From Phlebotomus papatasi (lineage: Eukaryota > Arthropoda > Insecta > Diptera > Psychodidae), in assembly GCF_024763615.1 (NCBI RefSeq), contig NC_077222.1, positions 868,001-932,000 of the forward strand: a DNA stretch of 64,000 bases. Direction: 5' to 3'. Below, piece by piece: positions 1-10,337 of this stretch. The notes under the pieces were generated by a model, which had not been told where the DNA came from, did no database searches, and was given only the letters and a program-made list of their open reading frames with translations. The translations under genes were made by a program, and so were the position numbers. Each line of letters starts with the position of its first letter. Position 1 is the first letter of the stretch.

Positions 1-404
1 CGACGCGAGCTTGTCGATTTTTTCATTTATAGTTCATACCTCTTCATCTTTTTATTTCAAAAAAATAAATGAAAATATGCACATTCGTCAATTTAAATTA
101 ATTAATTGGGGATCTCATAGAGGAATTGGTAAGAGCGCACGTTGTGAATTCGACTAACAGCAAGTTTAAAATTTCAAACAGTTGAAGAAACATTTTTCAC
201 GACACATTAAGTTTACAAGAGTACACAAAATTGCAAAATTATTTTAGAAAAAATATCTCTACACCATCTTCTAACTACATTATGTATACTTTGAATAATA
301 CCAATTTCAAACTAAGAAAAAATGCAAATAATATAAAAGAATACACATTTAATATTCTTGACTCAATAAACACAGCAAAAAAAAACAAAAGATCTGTAAA
401 AAAT
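1..404. other. A/T-rich left flank, no gene seen
   Basis: I see no coding signature, RNA gene or clear repeat boundary here. Positions 231-428 are open in one frame, but the translation is low-complexity Asn/Lys/Ile and reflects A-rich DNA, so I do not call a gene. By Hox-cluster order, Antp would lie further to the left. Confidence 0.5.
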
Positions 405-632
405 TTAAAACGGGCAATAAAAAATTAAAAATGATCATAAAATATCTATGTATGGTCAGTAAAATCCTAAATCTTTACAAAATGGTTTTAATTTATATAT
501 TTAGCATCTAAAATTGTTGCAGATAGAATGAAAAGCCCTTTATTTTCCCTTTGCTAAAATTTGGACGATAATATCACTGTTTTAATTTTCTTTGTTACTG
601 CTCAATTTTAACTTTTTACTGCTAATTTATAC
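405..632 (+). repeat. Short copy of TCAGTAAAA-family element (R1a)
   Basis: This segment matches 9700-10190 piecewise. It shares the block around GGTCAGTAAAA-CCTAAATCTTTAC, the block GCAG-A-AGAATGAAAAG followed by a CCCTTTGC-AAAATTTGGACG core, and the right end with GTTACTGCTCAATTTTAAC and TTATACAATGT. Compared with the 9651-10194 copy it lacks roughly 270 bp in the middle. The left boundary is uncertain because the sequence there is simple A-rich. No protein is encoded. It looks like a non-autonomous DNA element. Confidence 0.6.
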
Positions 633-959
633 AATGTTAATAAAAACATTTGAGTCACCCTATATGGCACTCTCTATGTATTTCCAGTTGCTTGATTTTG
701 ATCCTGAGTCACCAACCCCTCGAAAAATGTGGCAAAATCACAAATATTCCTATTCCCACCTCAGTCTCAATTTCAGGGGGTGGATTTAGAAATTAGAGAA
801 TTATATTGAAAGTTTCCCACATGTGAACTTTCACTTTTCCAAATGAATTTCCTAAAGAGAAAATTTTCTTTACCCTTTTGTTCGAGGATTTCCTATCCAA
901 GAAAAATTAACAAGTCAATAAGTTTTACAAATAGATAAAACGCTTGATTATTTTTCACA

Positions 960-1243
960 CTTTCCAAGAGTTCATGTAGTGAAAGGTCCAGGACGCTAAA
1001 TGTGAGGAAATATAAATGTGAAAGAGAGGCAAAAACTCCCTTTTTTTCATCCCTTCGGGTCATGGGACAATTTATGACATTGGGTTAGGGGATGGGTGTA
1101 AGGAAGAACACGGGGGTGAGGAATATGTTTTTGGCACACGAATTTCAATGCCAAAGTCATTCAGCAGTGATAGTTCGTGGCGTTCGGAAGTGCATTCAGT
1201 GCATCTTGAGATAATGAAGTGATAGATCCAGTGTTCCAAGATA
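960..1243 (+). promoter_or_regulatory. ftz: ftz upstream region / probable core promoter
   Basis: A TATAAA lies at 1011-1016, a TCAGT initiator-like string near 1196, and the ATG at 1244 sits in a good insect context (AAGATAATGG). A Caudal-type TTTATG occurs near 1070, and AAAGGTCCA near 982 resembles a nuclear-receptor (Ftz-F1-type) half site. These are motif matches only. The transcription start is not determined, and a TATA at 1011 would imply a leader of about 200 nt. Confidence 0.4.
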
Positions 1244-2469
1244 ATGGCAACGACTGAACAATTTTCCGATTACTACAGCACCTACCCACAGTATGGGGGC
1301 AATTACTTGGGCAATCAGTATGGCTATAATCATGTGCAATCAACTCAATATAGTGCCGATGGATGGGGTCAATTTTACGGGAGTTGCGATCAACAGAGTG
1401 CGGATTTGACCACGAATCGTCATCTCAATCATCCTCAATTTCCAATCAATGCAGACACTTTTCCCCCATCAACTGAAACCTTTGCTAGTCAGAAGGATAA
1501 AGTACCCCAGGAGGAAAACGTTGAAGATTCAAGTGCCAATGACTCTCCAACTCTAAGAGCTTTACTCATGAGACCTCCATCAAAAATTAAATACACCCCT
1601 AATTACTTTTATTCTACTACCCGGAATGTTTCTAATGTTACGTCATCGAATACCGGATATAGCCAGGGGAAGACTTTTGAAGCAGCTTATCAGTTTTATG
1701 CACAGAACGTCAATCCCGGGACCATTCCAGGACAAATGTCATCCCAAACTGCAGGAACACAGAGGATGGATAACCCAACCAGTTACCCTTCAGTTATTCT
1801 CTCGCCCAATCGAACCGAAGACAGTTTGGATTTGATGGATGCCTATCGAGGAAAAGTGTCAAGTCATGGATACGCAAAAGAGGGATTTGAACCCACAACT
1901 CAGTTCCATGAGAATGCCATTATGACTCCGCAAACCAGCCCAGAGGGATTTGTGGAAGTGATCGGAACACCGCCATTGTCTCCCAAAGAGGCAGGACCTG
2001 TCAATCACGGAGAAAGTGCTCAGTCATCCCCAAATATGATACCTCCTTATTCGTGGATCCATTCAGGTAAATCCCTCAAAACAGCCAATAACCAAGCTAG
2101 AGACTAATCCATCTCATTTCAATAGACAACAAAAATAATCCCAAAAGGACCCGACAAACCTACACAAGGTACCAGACCCTTGAGCTAGAGAAGGAGTTCC
2201 ACTTCAACAAGTACTTAACCAGAAGGAGAAGGATTGAGATTGCTCATGCTCTCAGTTTGTCAGAGAGACAGATTAAGATATGGTTCCAGAATCGAAGAAT
2301 GAAGGCTAAAAAGGACCATAGATCACCGGATAGTCCCCTACTTCCCATGGATGACCCTATGACTTCTGCCCATTTTACGCATCTCCTCAATACTTCCTAC
2401 AACTTCTGCCCTGATCCCAATCAGGCAGCTCCAACCAATCCCCAACCCAATCTACATTTCCCATCGTGA
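1244..2469 (+). CDS. ftz: Fushi tarazu homeodomain protein (two exons)
   Basis: Exons are 1244-2066 and 2126-2469, joined in phase 1 across a 59-bp intron, giving 388 residues. An LRALL nuclear-receptor box lies at residues 104-108, followed by a conserved KIKYTP-YFYSTT stretch. PPYSWI at 267-272 stands where a Hox YPWM would be. The homeodomain spans residues 280-339 (2140-2319), with the Antp-class helix 3 RQIKIWFQNRRMK followed by AKKDH; the Antp/Scr class has WKKE there. Family knowledge: Ftz is a nuclear transcription factor, acting in flies as a pair-rule segmentation factor with Ftz-F1 through LXXLL. The N-terminus is Tyr/Gln/Ser-rich with no other domain; the C-terminal tail is about 49 residues, rich in Pro, Asn and Thr. 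The start is the first ATG, and its MATT opening resembles Drosophila Ftz. It is transcribed in the same direction as Scr. Identity is very secure from the combination of LRALL, degraded hexapeptide and position next to Scr. Confidence 0.95.
2067..2125 (+). other. ftz: ftz intron, 59 bp
   Basis: The donor is CAG|GTAAAT and the acceptor AATAG|ACAAC. Splicing joins a single G (2066) to AC (2126) and makes a GAC codon in frame with the homeodomain. The alternative AG at 2099-2100 would run into a TAA before the homeodomain, so 2125 is the supported acceptor. Without splicing the frame ends at 2107, just before the homeodomain. The intron lies between the YSWI remnant and the homeodomain, the position used by Hox genes generally. 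Confidence 0.92.
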
Positions 2470-2640
2470 TCCAATCCAATTGTACATATCCTTAACTTAG
2501 TATTCCTAAAACTCCTGCTAAACCCCTTGATTCCCAATAAATTTAAGTGTGAATTTCTATTTATATCCAGCCAAAATGTACTTAGATGTAGTTTTAAGAC
2601 AAAACCCAAATCAAAAGACCAATAAATTAAGGAGAAAAAA
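2470..2640 (+). terminator. ftz: ftz 3' UTR and poly(A) signals
   Basis: AATAAA occurs at 2536-2541 and 2621-2626, 67 and 152 bp after the stop codon. Either could set the mRNA 3' end. No transcript evidence is available. Confidence 0.5.
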
Positions 2641-3350
2641 AGTGAAAAGAGAAAGAAAATGAAGTTCATCCCTCGGGTTTCTGTGCGAAATGTAACAAAG
2701 GACTGCAGCTGTCAGGGGTGCTTTTGGAAACGAGGGAACATCAATGGGATCAATGATATGGGATATTTTGGCGAGTGTTGTGCTGAACATGGCGATCATC
2801 ATCTGTGAACTTGACTTTTGTTCAAATTCTATTTACTTTGCGGGGTGGAATTTCCCATACAATTCACCGATTTTTGGGGGAGAGTGCGGAATGCCATTGT
2901 GATGTTCTTTTTGGGATTTTCAGACCTAGGCATGGCAGAAAATCTCAACTGGGGATTTTTCCAAGAGTTTTGCAAACTCCTGGCGAGATTGAAAATGTCA
3001 ACTGGGTTATTAATTGAGGGTTGATTGAATTTATTCATTGAAGATTTCAATTTATTGGCAGGAAAGGTAAGTTCCACTTCTAAACTGGTTTTAGATCAAA
3101 AGTTCAAAAAAATAAAACTCATGCTTTTCAGGTATTTCTCTTTTAGGAATTACTGTTTTTTAAGCTTGAATTATTATCTAATTAATTATCTATTTAATGA
3201 AGTCTTTCATTTTCATTCTTATAGTTCATATACAAAAGTACAGTGCGACTCCAATAGGGTAAACGTTAATGAGTTCCTATCGAACTCATTTAGACTATTA
3301 AAATGATTGAAATATGTAATATTTGTTTATTTTTTTAAGGGAAAAACAAA
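2641..3350. other. Single-copy 3' flank of ftz
   Basis: Up to about 3080 this is visibly less A/T-rich than its surroundings and shows no repeat ends, which makes it a candidate for ftz-linked regulatory DNA. It includes GGGATCAATGATATGGG near 2747, a possible PBC/Hox-type site. Open frames on both strands are short and unlike any protein I know. From 3080 to 3350 it becomes plain A/T-rich DNA. Confidence 0.4.
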
Positions 3351-3351
3351 T

Positions 3352-4246
3352 GGTCAGTATAAAGTGAAAAGTAGTCAGCAGAAATCAAATTTGATCAGCA
3401 AATAATTCGAAATAATCAGCAAAAATTTTCAATTTTGTCAGTAAAAAGTTCAATTTGGTCAGTAAAAACTTCGAATTGATCAGTAGATATATTCGAGTTG
3501 ATCAGTAAAAAATTAAAAATTAATCAGCAAAAAATTGAAAACGGTCAGTAAAATATTAAAAATGAGCAGTAAAAATATTCGAGTTGATCAGCAAAAAATT
3601 AAAAATGATCAATAGAAATATTCGTATTGATCAGTGAAATATTAAAAAGTGATCAGCAAAAAATTAAAAAAGTGCAGTAAAAAATAAAAATTGGTCAGCA
3701 AAAAATTAAAAGAGGTCAGTAAAAAATTAAAAGTGGTCAGTTAAAGAAAATAAAAATCGGTCAGTAAAAAATTAAAAACGAGCAGTAAAAAATCAAAATT
3801 TTTTACTGACCATATTTTATTTTTTACTGATCACTTTTTAATTTTTTGCTGACCACTTTTTGTTTTTTACTGACCATTTTTTATTTTTTGCTGCTCATTT
3901 TTAATTCTTTGCTGATCACTTTTTAACTTTTTACTGATCATCTCGAATATTTCTACTGCTCGTTTTAAATTTTTTGCTGACCACTTTTTATTTTTTACTG
4001 ACCACTTTTTGTTTTTTACTGATTATCTTTTACTTTTTACTGATCATGTTTAATTTTTTGCTGACCACTTTTCATTTTTTACTGACCGCTTTTAATAAAG
4101 TACTGTTCTTTTTTAATTTTTTACTGATCTTTTTAAACTTTTTGCTGCCCTTTTTTATTTTTCACTGACCATTTTTTTACTTTTTACTGATCATTTCGAA
4201 TTTTTTGCTGACCAAATTTGACTTTTTACTGCTCGTTTATTCAATG
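3352..4246. repeat. Foldback-like inverted array of TCAGTAAAAAATTAAAA subrepeats
   Basis: From 3352 to about 3795 the + strand repeats a unit of roughly 18-20 bp of the form (G)GTCAG(T/C)AAAAAATTAAAA, with variants such as GAGCAGTAAAAA and GATCAGCAAAAA. From about 3797 to 4246 the same unit appears in inverted orientation (TTTTTTACTGACCA, TTTTTGCTGACC, TTTTTACTGCTC). The two arms are about 445 bp each with almost no spacer, and subunits are interspersed rather than perfectly periodic. Long terminal inverted repeats built of short subrepeats are the hallmark of Foldback-type elements in Drosophila. The subrepeat here also forms the ends of the elements at 405-632 and 9651-10194. No transposase is present. 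Family assignment is inference. Confidence 0.8.
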
Positions 4247-4800
4247 CCTTTTTTAATCATCGATAATTTGAATTTGAAAGATTAGGAAGAATACTGTGCC
4301 CGTTTTTTGTCCGGAAAATTGGGAAACAAAATGAAAGATGACCGCTTTGTTATTCTGATAGATTTTTTGAATTGTTCATCGTGCCAAAAACAAATATTAT
4401 AATATGAGTTGTTTTATTCACTTAGAGATTACATTATTAGGGAATTCCTTGTTTTTATAATACATTTATTAAACAAAAGCTTCTTAGATTATTCATTTTC
4501 AGGGTATAAACTATGTGCAATTTTAAATGAAACTGTCAAGATGTCATCTTAATAACTCCGAGAGCGTTCACTGTATTTTATCAAATTAATCCGCATGTCA
4601 TGAGGCAAAAGTTAAGAAAAATTAGACCGAGGCTTTGCAAGTTTGATAAAGAGCATCATGTATCGGAAAAAATAAGATTTGCGATTTTGTATTTTTTGTA
4701 TACGCTAATTTACAAATAAAAAATTATAAATTAAGTGCATTCTTTCTTGTAAGAGTTGAATGGCAAAACCTTGCGAATAACTTTTAAAAATTAATTATAT
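4247..4800. other. A/T-rich intergenic DNA, nothing recognised
   Basis: I see no gene, no clear terminal inverted repeat and no tandem structure in this stretch. Confidence 0.4.
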
Positions 4801-4873
4801 TTAGGAACAACTAATATACGGGGATAAACTGACGGTCTAAGGAATATTGCCGATCACTGATGTGCTTCCCTTA
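4801..4873. repeat. Fragment of AAGGGAAGAG-end MITE
   Basis: The segment GACGGTCTAAGGAATATTGC through GCTTCCCTTA resembles the right end of the element at 51913-52288 (CTGACGATCCGAGGAACACTGC through TACTCTTCCCTTA). Only this end is recognisable here. Confidence 0.4.
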
Positions 4874-4978
4874 TAAATACCTTTTATAAATATTCTCAAA
4901 CGTTCAAAATTTTATGAATTTTGAGAAAGAAATATTTTGAATTAGAAAAAACAATTTTCCATCTCTATTTGAAAGCTT

Positions 4979-5178
4979 AGGGTGAAAAGAACACCTATTG
5001 ACACTTTAAGACTTTGCCTCATGACCTATTTGGCATTTTTTCAGTAGCACTATATTTCGGATATGACACTTAAACATCTCTCTTTAGGGGAAAAGGCAGA
5101 ATAAATAAAAATATGTAATATTATTAAACAAAAAATCTTAAAATTGCTAATGAATAGAGTCGAAGAAACACCTTAAGT
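4979..5178. repeat. MITE of the TAGGGTGAAAGGAACACC family, degraded
   Basis: The left end TAGGGTGAAAAGAACACCTA with TTGACACTTTAAGA matches the copies at 38415-38647 and 43358-43592. The right end is poorly preserved (GAAGAAACACCTTAAGTG). Confidence 0.5.
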
Positions 5179-5214
5179 GCCGTATATGCGGATGAAATCA
5201 AGGGGTAATTCATA

Positions 5215-5335
5215 ATCAATCAGATTGGCTCGGGTTCCCAAAAAAATGTATGGGTTCCCCGGGTTTCCTGAAAAAATGTATGGGTTCCCCGGCCAGATTG
5301 GCTCAAGTTCCCCGAAATGAATTATCCCTCGGATG
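5215..5335. repeat. Short direct repeat cluster
   Basis: AAAAAATGTATGGGTTCCCC occurs twice (about 5250 and 5270) and is framed by two copies of CAGATTGGCTC (about 5222 and 5286), both followed by a (A/G)GTTCCC string. It looks like a small local duplication. Confidence 0.65.
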
Positions 5336-5456
5336 AAATTGCCACTCTACAATTCGTAAGCCTTGATGATGGTCCTTACTGACCATGACTGATCGGTAAA
5401 TAACATCCTTAAATGCGAGAAAGGCATACGAAGAGCAGGAGTGGAATGATAACTTT

Positions 5457-5483
5457 TCGATACTATCGAATTGATAGTATCGA
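5457..5483. repeat. Perfect short inverted repeat
   Basis: TCGATACTATC and GATAGTATCGA form 11-bp perfect arms around a 5-bp GAATT centre. It could form a hairpin. No function is assigned. Confidence 0.7.
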
Positions 5484-5489
5484 TAATTC

Positions 5490-6850
5490 TGTATCTGTTA
5501 AATTTAGTGAGTCATACATTTTTAAATATTATTGATCTATTTTTTCTGCCATTCTGAAAAGAATGTGACTATTGATATTATTCATATTAGTTACAAAAAG
5601 TGGAGCTAAAGTTCCCGCTTTCTAATCCGGATCGGTGTAATCCGGGCGAGTTCTCGACGGTTACATTTAAAATAGTTTTGAGGTTATGCATGCATGTGTG
5701 CAGCAATGAAAATAAATTATCCTGTGATGTTTTTGTTTAATAAATGAAGTATTATAGTATAGAATTCTCTAATTATGTTTTTTTAATCTTCTTTAAATAA
5801 AAAAAAATCTTGTAGAAAAATTAGAATATTTAACAATTGAACTCAACATTAACGCTGTAATTTATCTAATATCTTAACTTTTTCAATTCAATTTTCAATT
5901 TCAATTTATTGTTACACTTAGTGTCTTACAAATCCATAGATTCTATATTAAGACTATACAATTAGTTTTTTCTTTTTCGTTGTTGCAACCGATTCTCCGG
6001 TTATTTTTATTGTATAAAAAACAGAAATTTCAAAACAAATAGGGTCATTGGCCTTTGCAAAAATAAAAATTAGCTCCTAACTTTTTTGCTGATTGCAGTG
6101 ACATCATCCTCTTAGCGGCTGAAAACCTAATTTTCCAGAAAGATAAATATTCTTTTAAAGGTTTTGACGAATTCCACGATGCATTGAACATCGCAAAATA
6201 CAAAAAACATATCTTTTGGTAGTGAATAGCAGTAGTCTACATTTTTCACAGAGTGATGATGCGTGTTTGTTTGCAAAGGTCCGAAAATTGATAAAATATT
6301 TAATATTAAGCATTTACAGTGGCATAAAATTATTAAATTCATTAAGTGTGATGTATTAATATTGCAGGCGTTGTGATGTTTTAGTGAGAAATTTTGTTTT
6401 ATTGCATTAAAACTTGGAATTAAAATTGACGCTTCCGGATGCTTGTTTTTTTTTCGTTAAGTGCATGGTGATACTCATGCTAGGAAAGAAAAATTCCACC
6501 ATGATTTGATGTTTTGATTGCGCAAAGGTTAGTGACTTTATTATTTTTCTTTAAATATAGGATAAAAAAATAATTTGAGGTCTTTGAGGTCTTTGATGTC
6601 TTTTATTACACAAAAAATAGTCTGTCTTGAAGTTTAATTTAAAAAAATATAGCACTAGATATAAATGTTTTATTTTGAAAAAAAAAAACAAAAATAATAT
6701 GAATGAAGACTGGGTTAATTGTTTTTAGCAAAAATTAAAGTCCTTGTCCGTTCAGAAATTTTGAAATTTTCAAAGATTTTCTAATTGTCTATTTAATTTA
6801 ATATCTATATTAAATTGTTTGATTTCTGGTTATAACTAAATCTTGTGAAA
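5490..6850. other. A/T-rich intergenic DNA
   Basis: No gene is visible. Homopolymer A and T runs are common, and I find no clear inverted-repeat element. A TAATCCGG-ATCGGTG-TAATCCGGGCG block near 5621 hints at a decayed repeat. Confidence 0.4.
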
Positions 6851-9180
6851 AGTGTTATTCAGTAAATCCCTGCAGAAGGAGCAACTTTCAGGGAAATTTC
6901 TTTGGTGATCATAGAGTAGAGTATGTTGGGAAACTTCTATTGAACTTTCTCCACAAGGATGCATTAGATTTTCGCGTCATTATTGGCATCGGAGAGTTGA
7001 GAAAAATCCCCACAAGTCGTTTGCCAAGCACAAAGTCGCCCAGGGAAGTGAGTCAATTTAGCCTAATGGATGTTTGAGTTGAGCGGAAAACTTGGCCGTT
7101 TGATGAGCTTCCTCCTCTCTTAAGACTTTTTCCAGGGTAAGATGGAAATGATGCTGCGAATTTTGTGATCTTGCGCCACATTAAAGTACCCATATCTACC
7201 TGTGATGTAGCTTTTTTTTATCCATTCCTCCTTTGGCTCTGGTGTTTTATTTATGACCACTGTGAGATAACTTATTGGCTTTCGGTGTTCATTTCTGCCA
7301 CGGAAGATGTTCTTCTGTAGCTCATGGAATAATCTCCCAACATAACCGATTCTTGGTGCTGAGATGAATTGGAGGCAGCAACAGAGGCACAACCAGATTA
7401 AATGTGCGCAAAGTTCCTCTTTGACTTGGATTCGTTCTTTTTTTTATCTTTGTCCCAGAACTCAATGAGAAGGAATACAAGGGCAACATGCAGAGGAAAT
7501 GAGTATAAAAGTGCTTTTGAGAAACGCATGAGCATCGCTCATAATAGTGTGCGGACATGGAGATTTAATTTATGGGACCAATACCTAATTAATCCTTGCA
7601 TCAAACGATGATTTTATGCTAATGGGCAGCAAACGTGGTGGATTTATGGAATTTCAAATTTGTTTACGAGCCACCATCAGCCTCTCACTTTGACTAATTT
7701 ATATGAGAATTTTCTCATGTTGATACCAATAAATCTGCCCTCTCGACAGATAAATCCAATTCATCTCGCATTTTGTTAGATTAGGAGAAAAATGTGAAAA
7801 ATCAAGGAGATTTTAATTGAATTTTATTGTCTGATTGAAAATTTCAAATGACCTTCAAAGGTCATATTTTCCTAGATAATTTCACCTGTACGATTCCCCT
7901 TTAAATAATATTTATTTACAGCGCCATCTCTTATACTTAAAAGATACTATTATCAATCTTTCATATACCTTTCAACTTTTCACTGAAATTTTGAAACAGG
8001 AAGTCCTAATTTTTTTCAAAGTTTTGCCACAGAAACTCCTTTAAAAAAATTCATTGACCTTTTTAGACCACGTTTAACATTAAATTCCAATAATTTTTAC
8101 CGTCTTTTCCACATCAAAAAATCCAAGGCGGGAAAATTCAATTTGGGCAAAGTGATTAAAAGAGCAGCAAAAAGTTTTTCCACGCAATGAATGGAAGCTC
8201 TGATGAAGACGATGAAAAGTGGCTCATCAGTCACTTGGCGTGCAATGAAAACTGGAAAAGTAATTATGAAAGCAAAATAATAACTTCTTTGTTCCTTCAA
8301 TGGCTTTAATTAAAATTTCCCCAAGTACATGCAGCTCTTTTTAATCACTTTCAGCGCCTTTTTTTGAGCAGATTTCCACATTAGTGAAATTTCACCATAT
8401 GTTGGAAATTCATGCAATTTTCCATGAGTTTTTTCTCCCCCGAACATGAGTTTGAACGTGGGAGGTCTTTTTGGGGGGTGGTTTTAGCTTTGCCAAAATA
8501 TTCTCCATTGAGGACAAAATTTTCCAGGAGAGCTTCCTTGGGAGGAAGGATGCTGAAGTGAAGGGAAAAAAGCAATTATATTTTATGTAAACCGCCACTG
8601 GAGTTGTTCTTGTCAGACTTGTCTTGTTGTAATTGACACACGGAGAGAAAAGTCATTCATCAATCCATTTGGATATTCTCCGGTACACTATTTCCCATTT
8701 CACCAAATTATATTCGAATAAACATTAAAAAAAGGTTGTGCAACCAAAAGGGTGATTAATTGTCTGTCATCTCACACCAGAACTTCCTTCCGAGCCCTAG
8801 AATCATCCCTTTTGCCTTCCAAAGGACTCTAAAAAGTCCTATTCCCAAATTGTTCCACTGATTTTTTAATAGTGGCTTAAATAATTTTTATTGACTCTCT
8901 GTAATATACCTTTGATGCCAGGATATTCTGTGGCCTGATTGTCCTGTTGCAATTTTCCCTCTGGGCCAAGTCCTGAATCCATTGAAGAGTAAGGGACTTC
9001 TACTCAGCTGTGAAGCGGTCGTGGAGACAGAATGACAAATGATTTGAGTCTCTGACATCCCGAATAACCCTCAAGTTAGCACCCCCGAAAACAATATTTG
9101 AACCAGAGGTTTACAACTTTTTTATTTGTCTTGTGTTCTTTGGTGTTTTTGCCCAAACCCCTGGAAACCACCTTTAAGTC
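6851..9180. other. Single-copy island between ftz and Scr, candidate regulatory DNA
   Basis: This stretch is less A/T-rich, has no recognisable MITE ends, and contains many mixed-composition blocks (for example 6960-7760 and 8380-9180). Open frames of 60-90 codons occur on both strands but match no known family and overlap one another, so I read them as noncoding. In Drosophila the ftz-Scr interval holds enhancers and chromatin boundaries. A comparable role here is inference only. Confidence 0.35.
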
Positions 9181-9530
9181 TCAGACAATGATATTAATAT
9201 ACACGGTTATTCGAATTGTGTAAATAAATAAATTATTCAAGTAAAAAAATATCAAGTATACCCTTCTAACAACAAACATTGTAAAAAATACATTTAAATA
9301 CATAAATTAAATTACAAATAATTAAAAAATAATCTAATAATAAATTAATAAAAAAGACTGCTAGAACAATATTCCTCATAAAGAGGAAATTGATTTTCTT
9401 GTGAGATGGATTTATAGATATTCTTTATCATAGTTTTCTTGTTTAATTATTCCTTATTTTTTTAATTGTTATATATTGAATAACCTAAATTTCACGTAAA
9501 CTCCCTAATACATAAAAGGGCACTTGTACC
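9181..9530. other. A/T-rich spacer
   Basis: The stretch is dominated by AAATAA/TTTATT strings. No feature is supported. Confidence 0.4.
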
Positions 9531-10288
9531 TAGGGGCAAATGAAGATCCTTTCAATGTAGGGCAGCTATGAAATTGGAATTTTTAAATAAAATTAAGCCT
9601 TAATTTAAATAATTTAGCTGCAGAAACAGATTGAGAAGCTGAATTACATTGTCAAAAAACAAACGAGCAGTAAAAAAATCTAAATGCGCAGTACAAAATT
9701 AACAATGAGCGGTAAAATATCTAATTATGGTCAGTAAAAACCTAAATCTTTACTAAAATGTGTATAATTTATATAATATATATTTAAAATTATTGCAGAC
9801 AGAATGAAAAGTCCTTTGTTTTCCCTTTGCCAAAATTTGGACGAAAATATCACTGACTACAAGAGGGTGACATTAGCTCTAAAAAATGCGACCAGTTTTA
9901 GTGTAAATTTTTTCCTGTTTTCGTACAAATTTCACGAGATATCTTCAAAACTACGTAGGTTGCCGATTTGGGGTTTTCGGTTGCCTATTCTATATTAAAT
10001 TGGCTTTTATTTTGTATTTGTATTATTTGCTAATTCATTCTACAATGACAGAAAATAGCTAATAAACTCAAAAGTTTTTTCGGCACGCTAGAAACATATG
10101 GGAAACATAGGAATCGTCATGTCCCAGACTGACTACTTCAATTTTTTTTGTTACTGCTCAATTTTAACTTTTTACTGCTCATTTATACAATGTCAATTAC
10201 ATTAAAATATGGCTCAGTTCCATTTAAACCTAAGAGACAAACCTCAATTACAAAGCTGCCTACATTCAAAGATGCCCCACTTCCCCCT
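9531..10288. repeat. TAGGGG(A/C)AA-end palindromic MITE, split by an insertion
   Basis: The left arm starts TAGGGGCAAATGAAGATC with GTAGGGCAGCTATGAAATTGG. The right arm, read in reverse complement, starts AGGGGGAAGTGGGGCATC with TTTGAATGTAGGCAGCTTTG. The left arm recurs at 48946-49060. The element is interrupted by the R1b element at 9651-10194. The terminal GGGGAA-GTG string is shared with elements at 23006, 29317 and 46084. Confidence 0.65.
9651..10194 (+). mobile_element. TCAGTAAAA-family element (R1b) with candidate 9-bp target duplication
   Basis: The element begins GTCAAAAAACAAACGAGCAG and ends CTGCTCATTTATACAATGTC. These ends are imperfect inverted repeats sharing the (A/G)AGCAGTAAAAA subrepeat of the foldback array at 3352-4246. 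AATTACATT occurs immediately on both sides (9642-9650 and 10195-10203), a candidate target-site duplication. Its 544 bp include an internal segment bounded by ACTGACTAC repeats that is absent from the copy at 405-632. It has no coding capacity and is presumably mobilised in trans. Confidence 0.65.
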
Positions 10289-10337
10289 GTCACTTGACCC
10301 TTTTTGAGTACTCTTTCTCAAAAACATCGAGATAACA

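Noticed and set aside
2067..2107. Unspliced ftz reading through the donor as a 287-residue protein
   Set aside because: It would end just before the homeodomain. The donor/acceptor pair at 2067/2125 restores the homeodomain in frame, so splicing is the supported model.
3352..4246. CRISPR array
   Set aside because: Repeats are irregular, in both orientations and without unique spacers, and the context is an insect Hox cluster.
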